The translations under genes and the position numbers were made by a program. A DNA stretch of 64,000 nucleotides from Pithys albifrons albifrons (taxonomy: Eukaryota; Chordata; Aves; Passeriformes; Thamnophilidae): assembly GCF_047495875.1 (NCBI RefSeq), contig NC_092458.1, forward strand, positions 4,175,939 through 4,239,938, read 5' to 3'. This document shows, one piece after another, positions 1 to 12,438 of the stretch. Within the stretch, counting starts at the first letter, position 1; every line of letters starts with the position of its first letter. Below the pieces are notes generated by a model, which did no database searches, was not told the DNA's origin, and saw nothing but the letters and a program-made list of their open reading frames with translations.

Positions 1-750
1 TATTGTAAATTATGAAGCAAAGAAAAAACAGGAAAATTCTACTTTCTTAGTGGTCTTGGAAATAATGAACTTTTATATTTTCTAAAGCTGAATATTGCTG
101 AAAATTAAATGATTTTCTTTCACAGTACCTTTGTTAAACTTTAGAAAACTGTGATACTCCACCTCTCTAGTGCTTATTGAAAATTAACTCTACACATGCA
201 AATACCTGGTTTCTTGAGATCCAGTAACACACCAGGGTGAGAAATCTCTCATAAATAACCCTTGCTTCCTTAAAATACCTGCAACTACATATAGATTTTC
301 ATTTAAAGAGAACATGTGAGTGTGCAATAGGGATTGCAGGCAATATGGTGTCAGTAGGTGTAGAGTGGTTTGATAGCTGCAAATGGCTGGCAACTGTGAT
401 CCTTCTACTCCCATCTCAATGCAGACAAACAATTTTACCTTTTTTCCAAACTTAGTTACTAATGGTAAAATGTAGCCTTTGCTGGATAATTACATTAATA
501 AGGGAATAGAACATCTTTCAAGACACAGAGATACTATGAGACTGTGTAAATGACAGGAATAACCTTTAAACCATTGTTCAAATGACTACATCTCTCTTAA
601 TGCAATCTTCAGTGCTAGGGTTACCTGGACACAGACATTGTAAGAATCTCTTGGGAGACACAGTGCCAGTCTTCTTGAGCTAATGTCCAAAAATAACATA
701 ATTGAGTTGAGGTCTTTTGTTTTTTTCTCTGCCAATGGGAGTCCAAATGC
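1..750. other. AT-rich non-coding stretch
   Basis: I see no gene, RNA or recognisable repeat here. Open frames are under 90 codons and overlap on both strands without any domain signature. Confidence 0.6.
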
Positions 751-755
751 ACTGG

Positions 756-1374
756 TGTCTTGGTTTGAGATAAGCAACTGCCAACCCCCCCAAACACAGA
801 GAGAAAAGCCTCCCTCCTAACACCAGGGAAAGGGAGGAAAAGAGAGGGGAAAGAAAAAAAAACACTTCAAACTGCATTTATACTAAATCTACATATATTT
901 TTCACAGAAAGAAAGAGACAATTAGAAGAGAGTACAAATATACACTCAAACCAGTCTACAACAACAAGTTCCCCACCTCAACTTCTTAAAGAACACACAA
1001 ATTCTACTGTCCTAACTACACATTACTTAAGAAGAAGCTTATTCCCCAGGGAGACAAACTCAAGCAGAAAGGAGAGACCCAGAACAACACATTTTACTTT
1101 CCTGAGGTACCCTGTGAGCCAGTGGTGGGCCTGGTCCTCTCCATCCCCCCTGGGACAGCATCGTGCGTCCTCCCAAGAGGAGGGCTGAGAAGCGACTGCC
1201 TTAACCACTCCCACACTGGTTCCTACTTCCCTGGAGATGATGTCATAATGTGGTATGGAATACTGGCTAGAAGAGGTCAGCTGTTAGCCCAGCCCAGCTC
1301 AAGTCAGCTGACAGCTTCGGCCTAGTCCACGCTTCAGAGCCCAAATCTAGGCCCCCCTAGGTGAACCCATAACA
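756..1374 (-). mobile_element. Solo LTR, family A (divergent copy), endogenous retrovirus
   Basis: This 619-bp solo LTR reads on the minus strand. Its plus-strand left end TGTCTTGG and right end CCCATAACA are the reverse complements of the family A termini (TGTTATGGG at the 5' end, CCCAGGACA at the 3' end). It is flanked on both sides by the exact 5-bp duplication ACTGG (751-755 and 1375-1379), so the element is complete and its internal region was lost by LTR-LTR recombination. The shared block for GTCAGCTGACTTGAGCTGGG lies near 1290-1315. A TATA-like segment lies near 880-890 on the minus strand. It is more diverged from the 58-60 kb copies than those are from each other, so it is probably older or a different subfamily. 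Flanking by 5-bp duplications fits ERVL-like or other class I/III elements; the exact class is inference. Confidence 0.9.
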
Positions 1375-1379
1375 ACTGG

Positions 1380-3504
1380 CTACTTTTTACAAGACCTGCA
1401 AATATTAAATAATTTTCAAACTGAACAGCAAGCATCCTGCATAATGTCTCTGAATCACTGTTCTGTTTAATAATGTATTTAAAAATTGAAGTACTATGCA
1501 CATAACCAAACTTAAGCAATTAATGGACTTAGTAAGCATTGTAACTATGTTATATGAAATTCCTGAAATTCCTTTGTAGTTCTTTAACAAAGCATCATTT
1601 TTGGAAAAGCAATGAAATGGAACACATTCATTTTTCAACCTGCAGTCCAGCTCACAGGTGAAGAGAGGCACTAACCTCTCAGGTTAGAGTTGTTTTATGT
1701 ACACCTGCATTCTTCACAAAACTGACAGAGCTGGAAGCAGTTGGTCAGTTCACTGTGCTTATTATGTGTTTTGTGCAAGAAAAAGAATCAAGAGAGCAGA
1801 AGAATACTTTCAAAGATGTCTTTACTATACCAAACACGCCAGAATAATATGCAAAGAAATAAAAAACCAAAACCCCAGAACAACACAGTGCAAACATGAG
1901 TCAAGTAGACAGGTGTGCTCTCTTGAAAGTTATTTTTGACAAATCACTTACTTTCTAACTGACACTAATCTGTGAAATGTACTTATGATACAATAAATTT
2001 TTTTTTGAAACAATATGGAAATTACCAGGAATAAAAACTCCATTATTTACTTTTTGCAGGTAGGATAACAGGATAAGGTCAAAACAATGTGCCCCAGCAA
2101 CCAATTGTGAAAAGGAAAAGCCCTGTAGAGTATTTTGATTTTTCTTCTTTTTCTGTACTTCTACTGGTCCTTCTTTGACATTTACAGATGAGTCTTCCAT
2201 TTCATCTCATCCTTAAGCCAACTTATAAATTATCATCTATAAAGTATTTCATGTTTAATTCAATTTAATAGAATTGAATTCAATTTAAATAAGGCAGCAG
2301 ACATGAAGGGCATATGCAAAACACTTTTCATGAATGCTTATGCCTATCAGTAAGATAGCCAAAAGTTACTGGGGCATTTGGCACTGTGAGATTTACTGGC
2401 ACAAAGTAATTCATTCTGTCCCACTTTGTGGTCACATATCAGTAAGAAGGGATTCCTAATTACCTCTCAAAGTCTCAGCCTGGAAATGTTTTGAATCTTT
2501 AGATGACATGTGGCCCATTTGTATAATTTAATTTTTACTTTTAAGGTGTGTGTATTCTGCATACTTGATGTCATTTATGCTACTTTAATGACATAGCTCA
2601 AGGCATTCTGGAGATTAGTTTTGAAAGAGAAGTTGATAAAAAATAGCTTCTTGTGGGAAAGGGGCATAATTCCAGCTGACAGATGTGCTAGAGTTTTTCT
2701 TTGCATTATATCCTTTTCAGTTTGTTTTCAACCATCCTTTGGGTTATAGGATGGTATCCCGTGACCTGTAAGAAAAACAAACCCTAGTATTAGAAGAAAT
2801 GGTTAATGCAAAGAACAAATACTTAGACCACAAAATTCTATGTATTTTAAAGAGCAGCCTTTCAAGAAAAGTGATGGAAAGCAGTTCAATTCTTTCTTAA
2901 TTTGAGAAATCAGATTTGCTTGATCTATTACAATTTTCAGGAGTTCCCTTTCCTTCTCTACTGTTTCTCATTCCTGACAAAATGGAGGACAAAGTCTTCT
3001 TAAAATTTCCCTTGAATATTTGAATGAGAAGTCTTTGTGACTGTCCACTTACTGATGAAATGTCATTCTCTTTGGGGGGGGGGAAGCAGAAAGGGAGAAC
3101 AAACAGCTCCTTCAGATCATTTACTCACATCACCTGGAAGGCAAAAACAGGCCCAGTTGGAAACTTTTTTCCCTGTTTCTCTTCCTTTGCTTTTTTTTCT
3201 ACTGATAAAGATGCATCAAATACTTCCTTCAGTTAAACTTTTTTCTTCATGTTTTCTGAACATCTATTTTTCCACCTATATATGCCAAAGTTACTTTATC
3301 AATTTTTTTTGTTGTTGTTCTTGTTCTTGTTTGTTTCTTTTTTTTAAACTCTAGGAAAAACATTTGAAATAAAGAGAAGTAAATTGTAGGGAAGCTGAAC
3401 ATCTTTGCTAGAAGAGACCAGAAGTGTCCAGATAAATGATGAAATAACAGGAAGTATCCAATAAGTTAATTTAGCTTTTCAGGAATCTGTAATTCTGGGA
3501 AAGC
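1380..3504. other. AT-rich non-coding stretch
   Basis: No gene or transposable element was recognised. A ten-base G run lies at 3074-3083 and an A/T-rich partial palindrome (AATTGAATTCAATT) near 2270-2285. T-rich low complexity occurs at 3300-3345. Confidence 0.55.
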
Positions 3505-3890
3505 AGGTCACAGGAATGGTGACTCTACCATACTCTCTGGGCAGCCCATTCCAATGCTTAACCACTGTTTCAGGAAAGCATTTTTTCCAGGTATCCAGCC
3601 TGAACCTCCTTTGGCGTAACATGAGATAATTCCCCCTGTCCTGTTGCTACTTGCCTGGGAGAGGAGACCAATACTCACCTTTACACAATCTCCTTTAAGG
3701 TAGTTAGAGAAAGAAATAAGGTCTCCCTTCAGCCTCCTCCTCTCCAGGCTAAACACCCTCAGCTCCCTCAGCTGTTCCTCATAGGACTTGTGCTCCAGAT
3801 CCTTTACCAGTTTGTTTGTTCTCTGGATACTCTCCAGCACCTCAATGTCTTTCTTCTAGTGAGGTGCCCAGAAGGGGACTCATTAGTGTT
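3505..3890 (-). mobile_element. CR1 LINE fragment (end of ORF2)
   Basis: On the minus strand this encodes the C-terminal part of the CR1 reverse-transcriptase polyprotein. Residue strings such as LEHKSYEEQLRELRVFSLE, RRLKGDLISFSNYLKG and, toward the end, MVESP are hallmarks of this region. The open frame covers about 110 codons, but the middle has drifted or shifted frame, so this is a dead copy. The usual octamer-repeat 3' tail is missing at the low-coordinate end, and the copy is also truncated on the 5' side, as is typical for CR1. It is not the host's gene. Confidence 0.9.
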
Positions 3891-4330
3891 AACTTATACC
3901 TTAATTTTTCCTGCTGACCTTAGGTACTCATATTCCAGTCTATCCAAAGCTGGCTTCCATTATTTTGTTTTCTGGTATGATCTCTCTTTACTCTGTTTCT
4001 AATGCTTGTCCCCGTGGCCCACTAAATTTGGTTATTTCAATTCCTCTTCTTGTCAGCCTGTGTCACTTTGTCTTACCTCCTCAGTCCAAAGTGAATTTTG
4101 CATGAAAACCTGTTCTCAGAGAGGTCTCTGTTCATTATTCTGCTCTTGCTTAACCCTTATGAATGACACATAATTATAGTTAACAGCAAAAAAGAGTGAA
4201 ATATGTACTTGTACATATATATGTGTGTGTGTGTGTGTGTATAACTGCCAATTTCCTAGTATTGTAGGGGCCATTAAGGTGTGTTTAACTAACCAACAAA
4301 ATGCATATGATTATACATCCAATACAATTC
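3891..4330. other. Non-coding stretch with a short TG repeat
   Basis: Non-coding spacer between a CR1 copy and a solo LTR. An alternating TA/TG run (about nine TG units) lies near 4217-4241. Nothing else was recognised. Confidence 0.6.
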
Positions 4331-4335
4331 CTCAT

Positions 4336-4864
4336 TGTAGCAGGTTTGGTCTAGCTGTTGCCAACCCTGGACTGGCCCCCCTTTCCCCTCCCAGAACTTT
4401 CCCATCAAAGGAAAGAGAAAAAAAAACACTGAAAGGAAACGCACTCTAGAGAAACTGAACTGAATAAAAAGAATAAATTATATTTTCTAACATTCACAAA
4501 CCACACTGTATACACAGTACAAAGGATCCCACCCCCAGGGGAGAGGGGAAGGGAGAAAAGGGGATTGATTGGTCAGAAAATAGGGAAGACACCAACCCAA
4601 CCTAAAGAAACCGAATGAAGCAAAACAAACACAATTAAAAACCTCAAGGAAGGGGAACAAACATGAAACAATCTCACCCAGGACAGGAGAACCACGAACA
4701 ACCAGAGGGACCAGGCTCCAACCACCTCCCACCAGCTCCTTGGCCAAGGAAGCAAAAGACACAACCAAACCACTCCCCCCCGCTACGTGGAAGACCCGTG
4801 TGGAATACTTGTAACTTCCTTAGATACAATGGTTACTGAGGAAGCCATGGGTCAAACCGTTACA
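4336..4864 (-). mobile_element. Solo LTR related to family A (529 bp)
   Basis: The element begins TGTAGCAGG and ends CCGTTACA on the plus strand, and is bracketed by an exact 5-bp duplication CTCAT (4331-4335 and 4865-4869). Orientation is inferred as minus: read that way it starts TGTAACGGTTTGACCC, resembling the family A start, and finishes in a pyrimidine-rich U5-like segment followed by GGTTGGCAAC. A run of seven C residues lies near 4774-4780. It is a different subfamily from the 58-60 kb LTRs. No internal retroviral sequence remains, so it is a recombined solo LTR. Confidence 0.85.
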
Positions 4865-4869
4865 CTCAT

Positions 4870-7800
4870 TTATAGCTGCTGTTATTCTAATAATTTCCAT
4901 TCTTTCAACATGTGTCACTGTGCCCTTTGAAGTAGGAGAAATAATTTCTTGTGTATTGCTACAAAAACAAATGCAGGAGAATTTCCAGTTTTTGTCAATC
5001 TCTGGATGCTACAAAGACAATAATAAGTAAATAAAGATGTCACCTGGGGAGGGGAGTTCAACATTTGCATGCGTTAATTTGGGAAAAGGAAGAGTTTAGC
5101 CATGCAAGTACTTAAATCAGTTTACAAGAAATAAAGGTATCAAACATCTGGTGTTTTAGTAGCAATGTAATTTTCCCAGAAAAAAAAAAATAACTATTTT
5201 ATAATGTGCGTTGTGGTTTTTCAGGTGACTTGGCAATGAAGAAAATGCAATTTTCTCCAATGAACTGCATTTTGTGTAATAGTCTGCAGTTAAATCTGTT
5301 GACACATAATCATATTTACTTTTATTTACTCTGACCATTTCCATTATGGTGATTTTTATGTATATGTTTTAGCAAACATGCAATTTCCCTTGTTTTGTTT
5401 TTTTTTTAATAAAAAAAGAAAGAACATAAAACAATAAACATATCAATCTTAAAGTTAAATCTTTTAAAATACTGCTTAATATCAACACTAAAGGTCTACT
5501 ACACAGATGAAATCATTAGAGTGCAATTGTTTTTAATCTTATGCCTGTTTATTTCTGAAAGCCTGGGAGATGAAATTTAACCATCACAAAATTTTGTGGT
5601 TTGAGTCTGTTACTCAGCTTTGCTCTGCTGTAATCATGTTGAACAACTACATGTTCTGATTTTTCTCCTAAAACATTTCTGATGCTAAGGATGGCTCACT
5701 TTAGACAGCAGAATGAAAAAATTTATCAATACAAACTGATCTAATGATTTCATCCTTATACAGATGTCATCCATGGATCAAAGAGCATCACTAAATAAAT
5801 TACATATTAGAACTGGCCAAGGAAGGAAAATTGTGTTTCCTTTCACTGTTTCAAGAAAGTGATACTTTAATGCCTTTTTTTCTTTTTTTTTTCCTTTTTT
5901 GTTTGTTTTCAAAAAACCCAAACAAAACCAAAACCCACCAACATTTGAATTTTTTCATAAAATGGAATGTTTTTGAAGTGTATACCTCCCAATTAAAAAA
6001 ACAAATCACAAGAGTGTTTTCACTCAGTTCTCTGTGGAGAAGTGACACAGGAATTTTGTTTTGAGCCTCAGATATTTTCTCTCTGGAAACTTGCCTGAGT
6101 ATCATGAATTTTCTAAGCTCAATAATGTATCCTCAGCATATTTTGATGAAAAGTCTTTTCTTCAAATATTCTCCCATTTCTGCTAGTAATGTGCTATTGC
6201 TACTCTTTTACTGAAAAGAAAACCTCATTCTCTGAGAGATGATGAAACCTGAGAAAGATTTCCTCATGTTTCCTTCTTGACTTAGACAAACACAGAAAGG
6301 ATTGTGGCTGGATTAAATACAGTCTCAAAAATTGCCCAAATTACTGCAAGGTGTCAAGTGGGCCAAATGAACCTTATAATGATGTTTCTGTCAAATACTT
6401 CAAAGTCTGTAAGTTCTGTATGAATAGCATTTGATTACTGAAAAATAGGCCTCTCATTCTTGTAAATAATAACAAAATAGGTATTATGGGAAAGCCAGTT
6501 TCTTAAGGATAACAAACTGTTGCAGCTGTCATTCTACAAAAGAAATAAACACTATTACTTTTACAATGTGAGTGGGTTGGGTTTAGCACTAAAAGATACA
6601 GGGTTAACCAGGCTTTGTCTAAAATGGTTTTACAAAAAAGGATGGAATCATTTGTGCCCAGCAGTATAAAGGTTTTAGCCCTAATAGTTTATAAAAATAA
6701 AGACATGCCAGCTTTTGGTAGTGACTAGTGGCTTCAGGTTTATTTTCATAAACACAGAGAGAACTAAATATGTATCAAGCTATCAGAATAAGGGTCAGAA
6801 AAATAAAAATTAAAGAAACTCTCAAACCAAAGAAACAAACCAAACCAACCAACCAACCAAATACCCAACCAAACAAAAAAAGAGAAATGCCCATATACAC
6901 AATCAGTATGGAACACTTCAGGAATTTGGCCATTATATAAACATGTTTGATTAAGGAATACAGAAGCAAGAATAATTTCTTCCAGCAATAATAATAACAC
7001 TGTTCTCATATATTTTTTCTGGGGAATAATATTGCATCATGATATGAAAGGTGGTTAGTCAACTAGAGTGAGCCTGGGGAGGGATTTCAAAGTGCTCTGA
7101 GTCTTTAAATATATACATTTCTGATAAAGGAAAAGATGTGACTTGCATTATCCCACTGTCTTACCAGGACACAGCCACAGCTAAAACTTTGATTGTTAAA
7201 AACTTACATGTTAAAACTTACATATAAAAGACACAATTCTTCTTCACTGGAAGTTAGACTGTTCCATTAAGAAATGTGTGCCTGCTCTACCTCTTAATGA
7301 CAATGAGGAAATGGGTCATAGAGGAAAATTCATGCCAACCAATAAAACTGTATCTGTAGAACAAAACAGTTAGTGCTAATGCATTACTTGGCATTCATGT
7401 TATCAGAATTTCAGAGAATTTTTACTCCTGCTGTTTCTAGCCTGGTTTTGATCGATCTGAGTAGTGGAATTGCTCTTGGTGTGCTGCTGGAGAATATCTG
7501 ATTTACCTACATGCTAAGGAAATCCAGAGAGTGCATTCCGAGACTACTCTGTGATGTGTATAAAATATGATGATTGGGAAAACCAATGGATTTGTTTCAA
7601 GTACTACACCTGGTACAAAATAAAATACTAACATAGTTGAACCTATGTAATTTACATTTCCAGCTCCTACAGAAAACAACTAATTTGCAGCAATGTTGAC
7701 TATGTTGGTAGAAATAGCTTTTAAAAACATCACCCATGAAACAAAGGAATTGGTTGTAGCCATAGTTACATGGCATATGGCACAAATATGACATTCTCAG

Positions 7801-10800
7801 TCTTCTTCCAGGGTAGAATCAACATTTAAGTGAATAAAATCTGTAATTATCCTTAACTATGTCATGTAATAACACATCTAATGGTCTCACTCACATCTCC
7901 AGCCATTATAGAATTCATGCTTTAATTAAACAAGTATCAGCCACAGAAATAAAATCTCAAAGTTTTGCTTAGTCCTTACTCAGGCAGCTCTAAAAGCTGA
8001 AAGATCAGAGAAAGTTTTTGAGCTCTCTCATGCTAATTCCACTACTTGGTTTTGATTTCTTTGCCTTTTTTATTCTTGCCAACATAAAAATTTTTTGATA
8101 ATTTTTATTCAAATTTACAAGATATATTTGCATCACTGAGACAGAAAATGTGTGGGAGTTTTGTCTCTTAAAAAACCAAAACCAACCAAACAAGCAAACA
8201 ACAACAAAAACAAAACAACAACAACAAAAACCAAACAAGAGATGGATAAAAATTATGGTCTGACCTCAGTTCAAAGCAGGCAGAAATCAAAGCTACTGCA
8301 ACTGTCCTCCATGTGTGCCAGCTGAAGAATGTCAGTGTAAAGTCCATACATGAAAATGCCAGAAAGCAAAAAGGACTATGGGAAAGAAGAACAAATAAAT
8401 TGATTTAGCTCAGACTACCAATGTAAAAAGATTAATTCTGCAGTGAACACTCTTTGATGATACCTAGTTATACCAGACTGGATCAATAGCTCATACAAAT
8501 TTGCTTCATTGGAATTAAAATGTGCTGAATTACCTCAGATAAGATTTTATTCCAGGTAACCAAGAGTTAAATTTCTGAATCAGTTCTGGGACAGTGAAGT
8601 GGCTCAAATTCCATGTATGATGTTAATAACTTCCTGTACAACTACAGAGTGTAAGAAAATTTGCCCAGAGAGCACATGCAGAGTAACAGACTTATTCATC
8701 ATCCCTAGAATACAAGATCAGGCCAGACTCAGCAGGGAATAGATAAGTTGGTGATCTTAAGCCCCTGAATGAAATGACTAGTCATCTTACAGGTTTATGT
8801 CAAATTCTAGCCAGACCACTTCAGTTCCAAGATAACTTCTGTTCAACAGAGACATTAAGGAGATCACAGATTTTTTTTTTCTTCATCATTTCAGTGCTTT
8901 GACATGATACTATTGAATCAAAAATGAACCTTTTGGTTCTTCAGTTGCTGTGTTACTGTCACTGACATTCCTTGGATTTATTTCTGTGGACTAATTAGGA
9001 TGATGCATAACAACAGAAGTTAAATAATTGAAAGAATAGTATTTTAAACAAATGCTAGTACTCTGCAAGGCAAGAAATGTAATTTGTTCATGAATAATAC
9101 AATACTATTTGTGTGCTTCTATAGATGCAGTATAATGTTCAGGTAGATTTTGTAAGGAAATACATTCCACAACATTCTCTGTGTCTACTAGGGCAAAAAA
9201 ATCTTAAGGAAAGAAAACCATACTGCCATCTAGAGCACTCATTCCCTATAAGAATACGTGCTCATTCTTGGTTGGGAGAAAGGTACATGAAGTTGATTGA
9301 TATTTGAAAACAAAAATATCTTTCCTTAACATTATGTTGGCTTTTCAAAAGAGAAGTTGTTCACACAAACACATCTGATTGACATTTCTTATAGGCTTTC
9401 CTTCACTGAAATAGAATTTCTAGTCAAACCTGGACAGGAATACAAGAGACTGATAACTTGGAATGGTTAAATCACTCTCTTATGAGAGCCAAATTCAAGC
9501 CCTTACTCTTTCTATCTCACAGGATTGATTTATCTTCACAAATTGTGATGTCTTCTTCCTACTGTCCTTGTCTGACTTTACATCAACACAACTTCATGGT
9601 CTTAGAATTCAACAGGTGTATCATTCCAACATCTCTCATAACTTGATATTTCAAAACCTTCAAGCATGGGTGCTCTCTTTGGCCACCTGCTTCTCTGAGA
9701 AACTTTAGCTCATAATAAATTCAGTGCAACTAGTCATGTTGTTTGGAGACATGTTAGCAGTTGCTGGCACAAATGGTCCTCATAAAACCTCAGCTACTGA
9801 AAGGTGCAGACATGTAGAGGATTTCCCTCATCCTAACCCCGCTGCTGATTCAGACAGCTTTTTCACCCTCTCTCAAACACAATTTTTTTTCAGGGTAGGG
9901 CTATAATCCCAACCTACTTCTCCTGACAGCAAATTTTGGAGAAAAGAATAGCACTTTGTGTTGGGACTTATCATTACATTTCATATCATGAGAACAAATG
10001 TTAAAGGAGCATATAGAAAAAATATTGGCATGAGTCAATGTTCCACCAAAGTTTGAAGCTATGAGCTATCATGCACATATAGCAGTGCATAAAAGACAAT
10101 CAAAATTATCATTCAGGTACTCTGAGGAACATTTTTTAACTCACATCCATTGCAAGATATTTTACTTGTGATACACTGAATTTTTCATACACTGTTCAAT
10201 TCCTTTTTACACAGAATTTGGTTGAAGGGAACGGGGAGGAGGTGTGTATAGAACAAGCAGTAGATACATTTGGAAGAAATTAATGTAGCAACAAACTGAA
10301 CAAATTTTCATGTTTTGTGTGCAGAATGATTAAATATCCATTAAACGAGCAATCAACTTTGTACCCCCAAATACCAGGAAGGAATATGCTGAATGAATCA
10401 TACTACTATTTTGTACTGAAGTATTACAAACCAGTAGAATACTTTTTGAAATGTTTTCTTTTAAAAATTAGATTTTGGTATGAAAGAAATCAATACATAA
10501 ATTACAGTGTTTATAGATAAAATCTGCATCTACATTTTCAAATAACATGCTTGCCTACTCTATGCTAAGACTTCCTAAGGTTGCATCTTAGGCTATGAAA
10601 GTGAAAAACACTAATTAAATTCAATGAGGTACTTATATAGAGGCATAAATAAAAGTATAAAATTAGGTTGATCAGCAGCTCTGAAATTGGACTGTTTGGA
10701 AGGGAAAATTTACTGAAACTGAAATTGTGTACTAAAAAACAGTGACAGAGAAGTTTCCTGCCATCCTGAAAGTTGTGAGCCCAGAGCTAGGCTGGGAACC

Positions 10801-11436
10801 AGAAACATCCTTGAAAAGTACAGCTTGTCTCTCCGAAGTACAGCTGGGGCATCAGAAGCCAGAGATAACCTCAGATACCACAAATAAGTGCAAAATCAAG
10901 AAACTGTAAAGACACTGTTTTCTGAAAAGGTGGAAACAATCTGAGAAATTTAATGGGTATGAAAAGACTGAAAAAAGGTGTAAAATCAAAATTAACAGCA
11001 TATTTTTAAAGCAGTGATGTCCTATGTCCTGTTGTGTCTCAGTGATTTGAAAAGGACTAAATTTTTAGCTGAAGTTGAGCCTCTCTCTCTTTGGGAACTT
11101 CCTATGCTGCATTTTCCCTTTTCCTACACAGGCTGAACACATGAACATTTTATGAGATCTTGGACTCTCACTGGACATGCCCATCTGATTCCAGGTCACC
11201 TCTGAAGTGAGACTCTGCCTGCTGAATTACTGATCCCACTTTGGGTGCACTTTAGGGGTCACTGGTTTCTCCTCTTATCTCTGGGATGGGTTTGTTTTGC
11301 CCTCAGGAATGGTTTGTCCCCTTCTGAGTTCTGTCTGAGTCACTTGGCACCAGTACCATATATCCAGTACTATATATCCGTATCAGTAATCTACCATAAG
11401 AATATGGTGTTGTTATATTGGTAATAATCTTCCTTC
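4870..11436. other. 6.5-kb AT-rich non-coding stretch
   Basis: No coding exon, RNA gene or transposable element was recognised. Low-complexity patches are present: A/C-rich (CCAA units) at about 6835-6882, A/C-rich (AACAAC and CCAAA units) at 8165-8237, T-rich at 5880-5915, and poly-T of ten bases near 8871-8880. Open frames are at most 92 codons. The interval 10740-11430 is somewhat less AT-rich, but I could not match it to any family. Confidence 0.55.
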
Positions 11437-11442
11437 ACTAAT

Positions 11443-12432
11443 CATCATCATCATGGCTCGGCTTCACGAACGAAGATTTGGGAAGGGCACTACCCACGCT
11501 TGCTGCAAGCTGCTGGTGGCTAAAAAGGCCAATACGGGACAGGCAGGTCCGGTCACAAAAGGCACAGCGGAACGTCTCCCTGGGTGACATTGGCAAGGAA
11601 CGGTTCTTTCTGCATTGTCTTTTCTCCTCAAGACTGACTCTCCGTGCATTCTCAAAGGAAGCAGCAGCGTCGTGAATGGTGTGTCTCCATGAATCCCGAT
11701 TGGAGGCCAGAGTGGACCATTGGTGGCAGTCAATATGGCCAAGGCTGAGGTGTTGTTTCAGGGAGTCCTTGTATCTCTTCTTCGGGGCTCCTCTCTTGCA
11801 GCAGCCGGTGGCGAGTTCACCACAGAGCAGAATCTTCGGGAGGCGGTGGGTGATCCTCCATCCTGGAGACGTGCCCTGCCCAGAGCAGCTGCGTTCTCAT
11901 CAGCATGGCCTCGATACTGCTGACCCCTGCCTGTTCAAGAACAGACACATTGGTCACGAAATCAGACCAGTGGATGTTTAGGACTGAACGGAGACAGCGC
12001 TGATGGAAGCGTTCAAGGAGCCACTGGTGGTGGCGGTAGATGACCCAGGATTCAGACCCATATAAAAGAGTAGACAGTACAATGGCTCTGTAGACACTGA
12101 TCTTTGTACTTTTCTTCAGGTGTTTATTGGACCAGACTCTTTTATGGAGTTTTCCAAAGGCTCTCTATGCCTTTGCCAGCCTGTTGTCTATCTCTTTGTC
12201 AATCTTACCATCTGAGGAAATGATACTTCCCAGATAGGTGAACTGCTGGACTGACTTAAGCTCTGAATTGCCTATGGTGATGTGGGGATGATGGAAGACT
12301 TCTTGAGGTGCAGGTTGGTAGAGAACTTCCGTCTTCTTCAGGCTGACTTCCAGCCCAAAAAGCTCAGCAGCCTCTGCAAAGCAGGATGTGAAGCGCTGCA
12401 GAGCTGCTTCTGTGTGAGCAACGAGGGCGGCA
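11443..12432 (-). mobile_element. RTE-type LINE remnant, probably AviRTE (3' part of ORF)
   Basis: On the minus strand this reads as the C-terminal third of an RTE/BovB-like reverse transcriptase. In order it shows: just after the catalytic (F/Y)xDD region, ALVAHTEAALQRF; KKTEVLYQPAP; FTYLGSIISSDGKID (about 12205-12243); AFGKLHKRVWSNKHLKKSTK; VYRAIVLSTLLYGSESW; and finally a zinc-finger-like CAFCDRTC...SRIGLFSH (11516-11566). The plus-strand low end is a CAT repeat, a (GAT)n tail on the element's own strand, matching the short microsatellite tails of RTE elements. A 6-bp duplication ACTAAT flanks it (11437-11442 and 12433-12438). It is 5'-truncated within the reverse transcriptase. Inactivating lesions include an in-frame TAG at 12165-12167 and a 4-bp duplication (CACC) near 11845-11853. 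The RTE class is strongly supported; the AviRTE name rests on host context and recall. Confidence 0.85.
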
Positions 12433-12438
12433 ACTAAT

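Noticed and set aside
11464..11742. 92-codon minus-strand frame as a gene
   Set aside because: It is an out-of-phase shadow of the RTE reverse-transcriptase frame.
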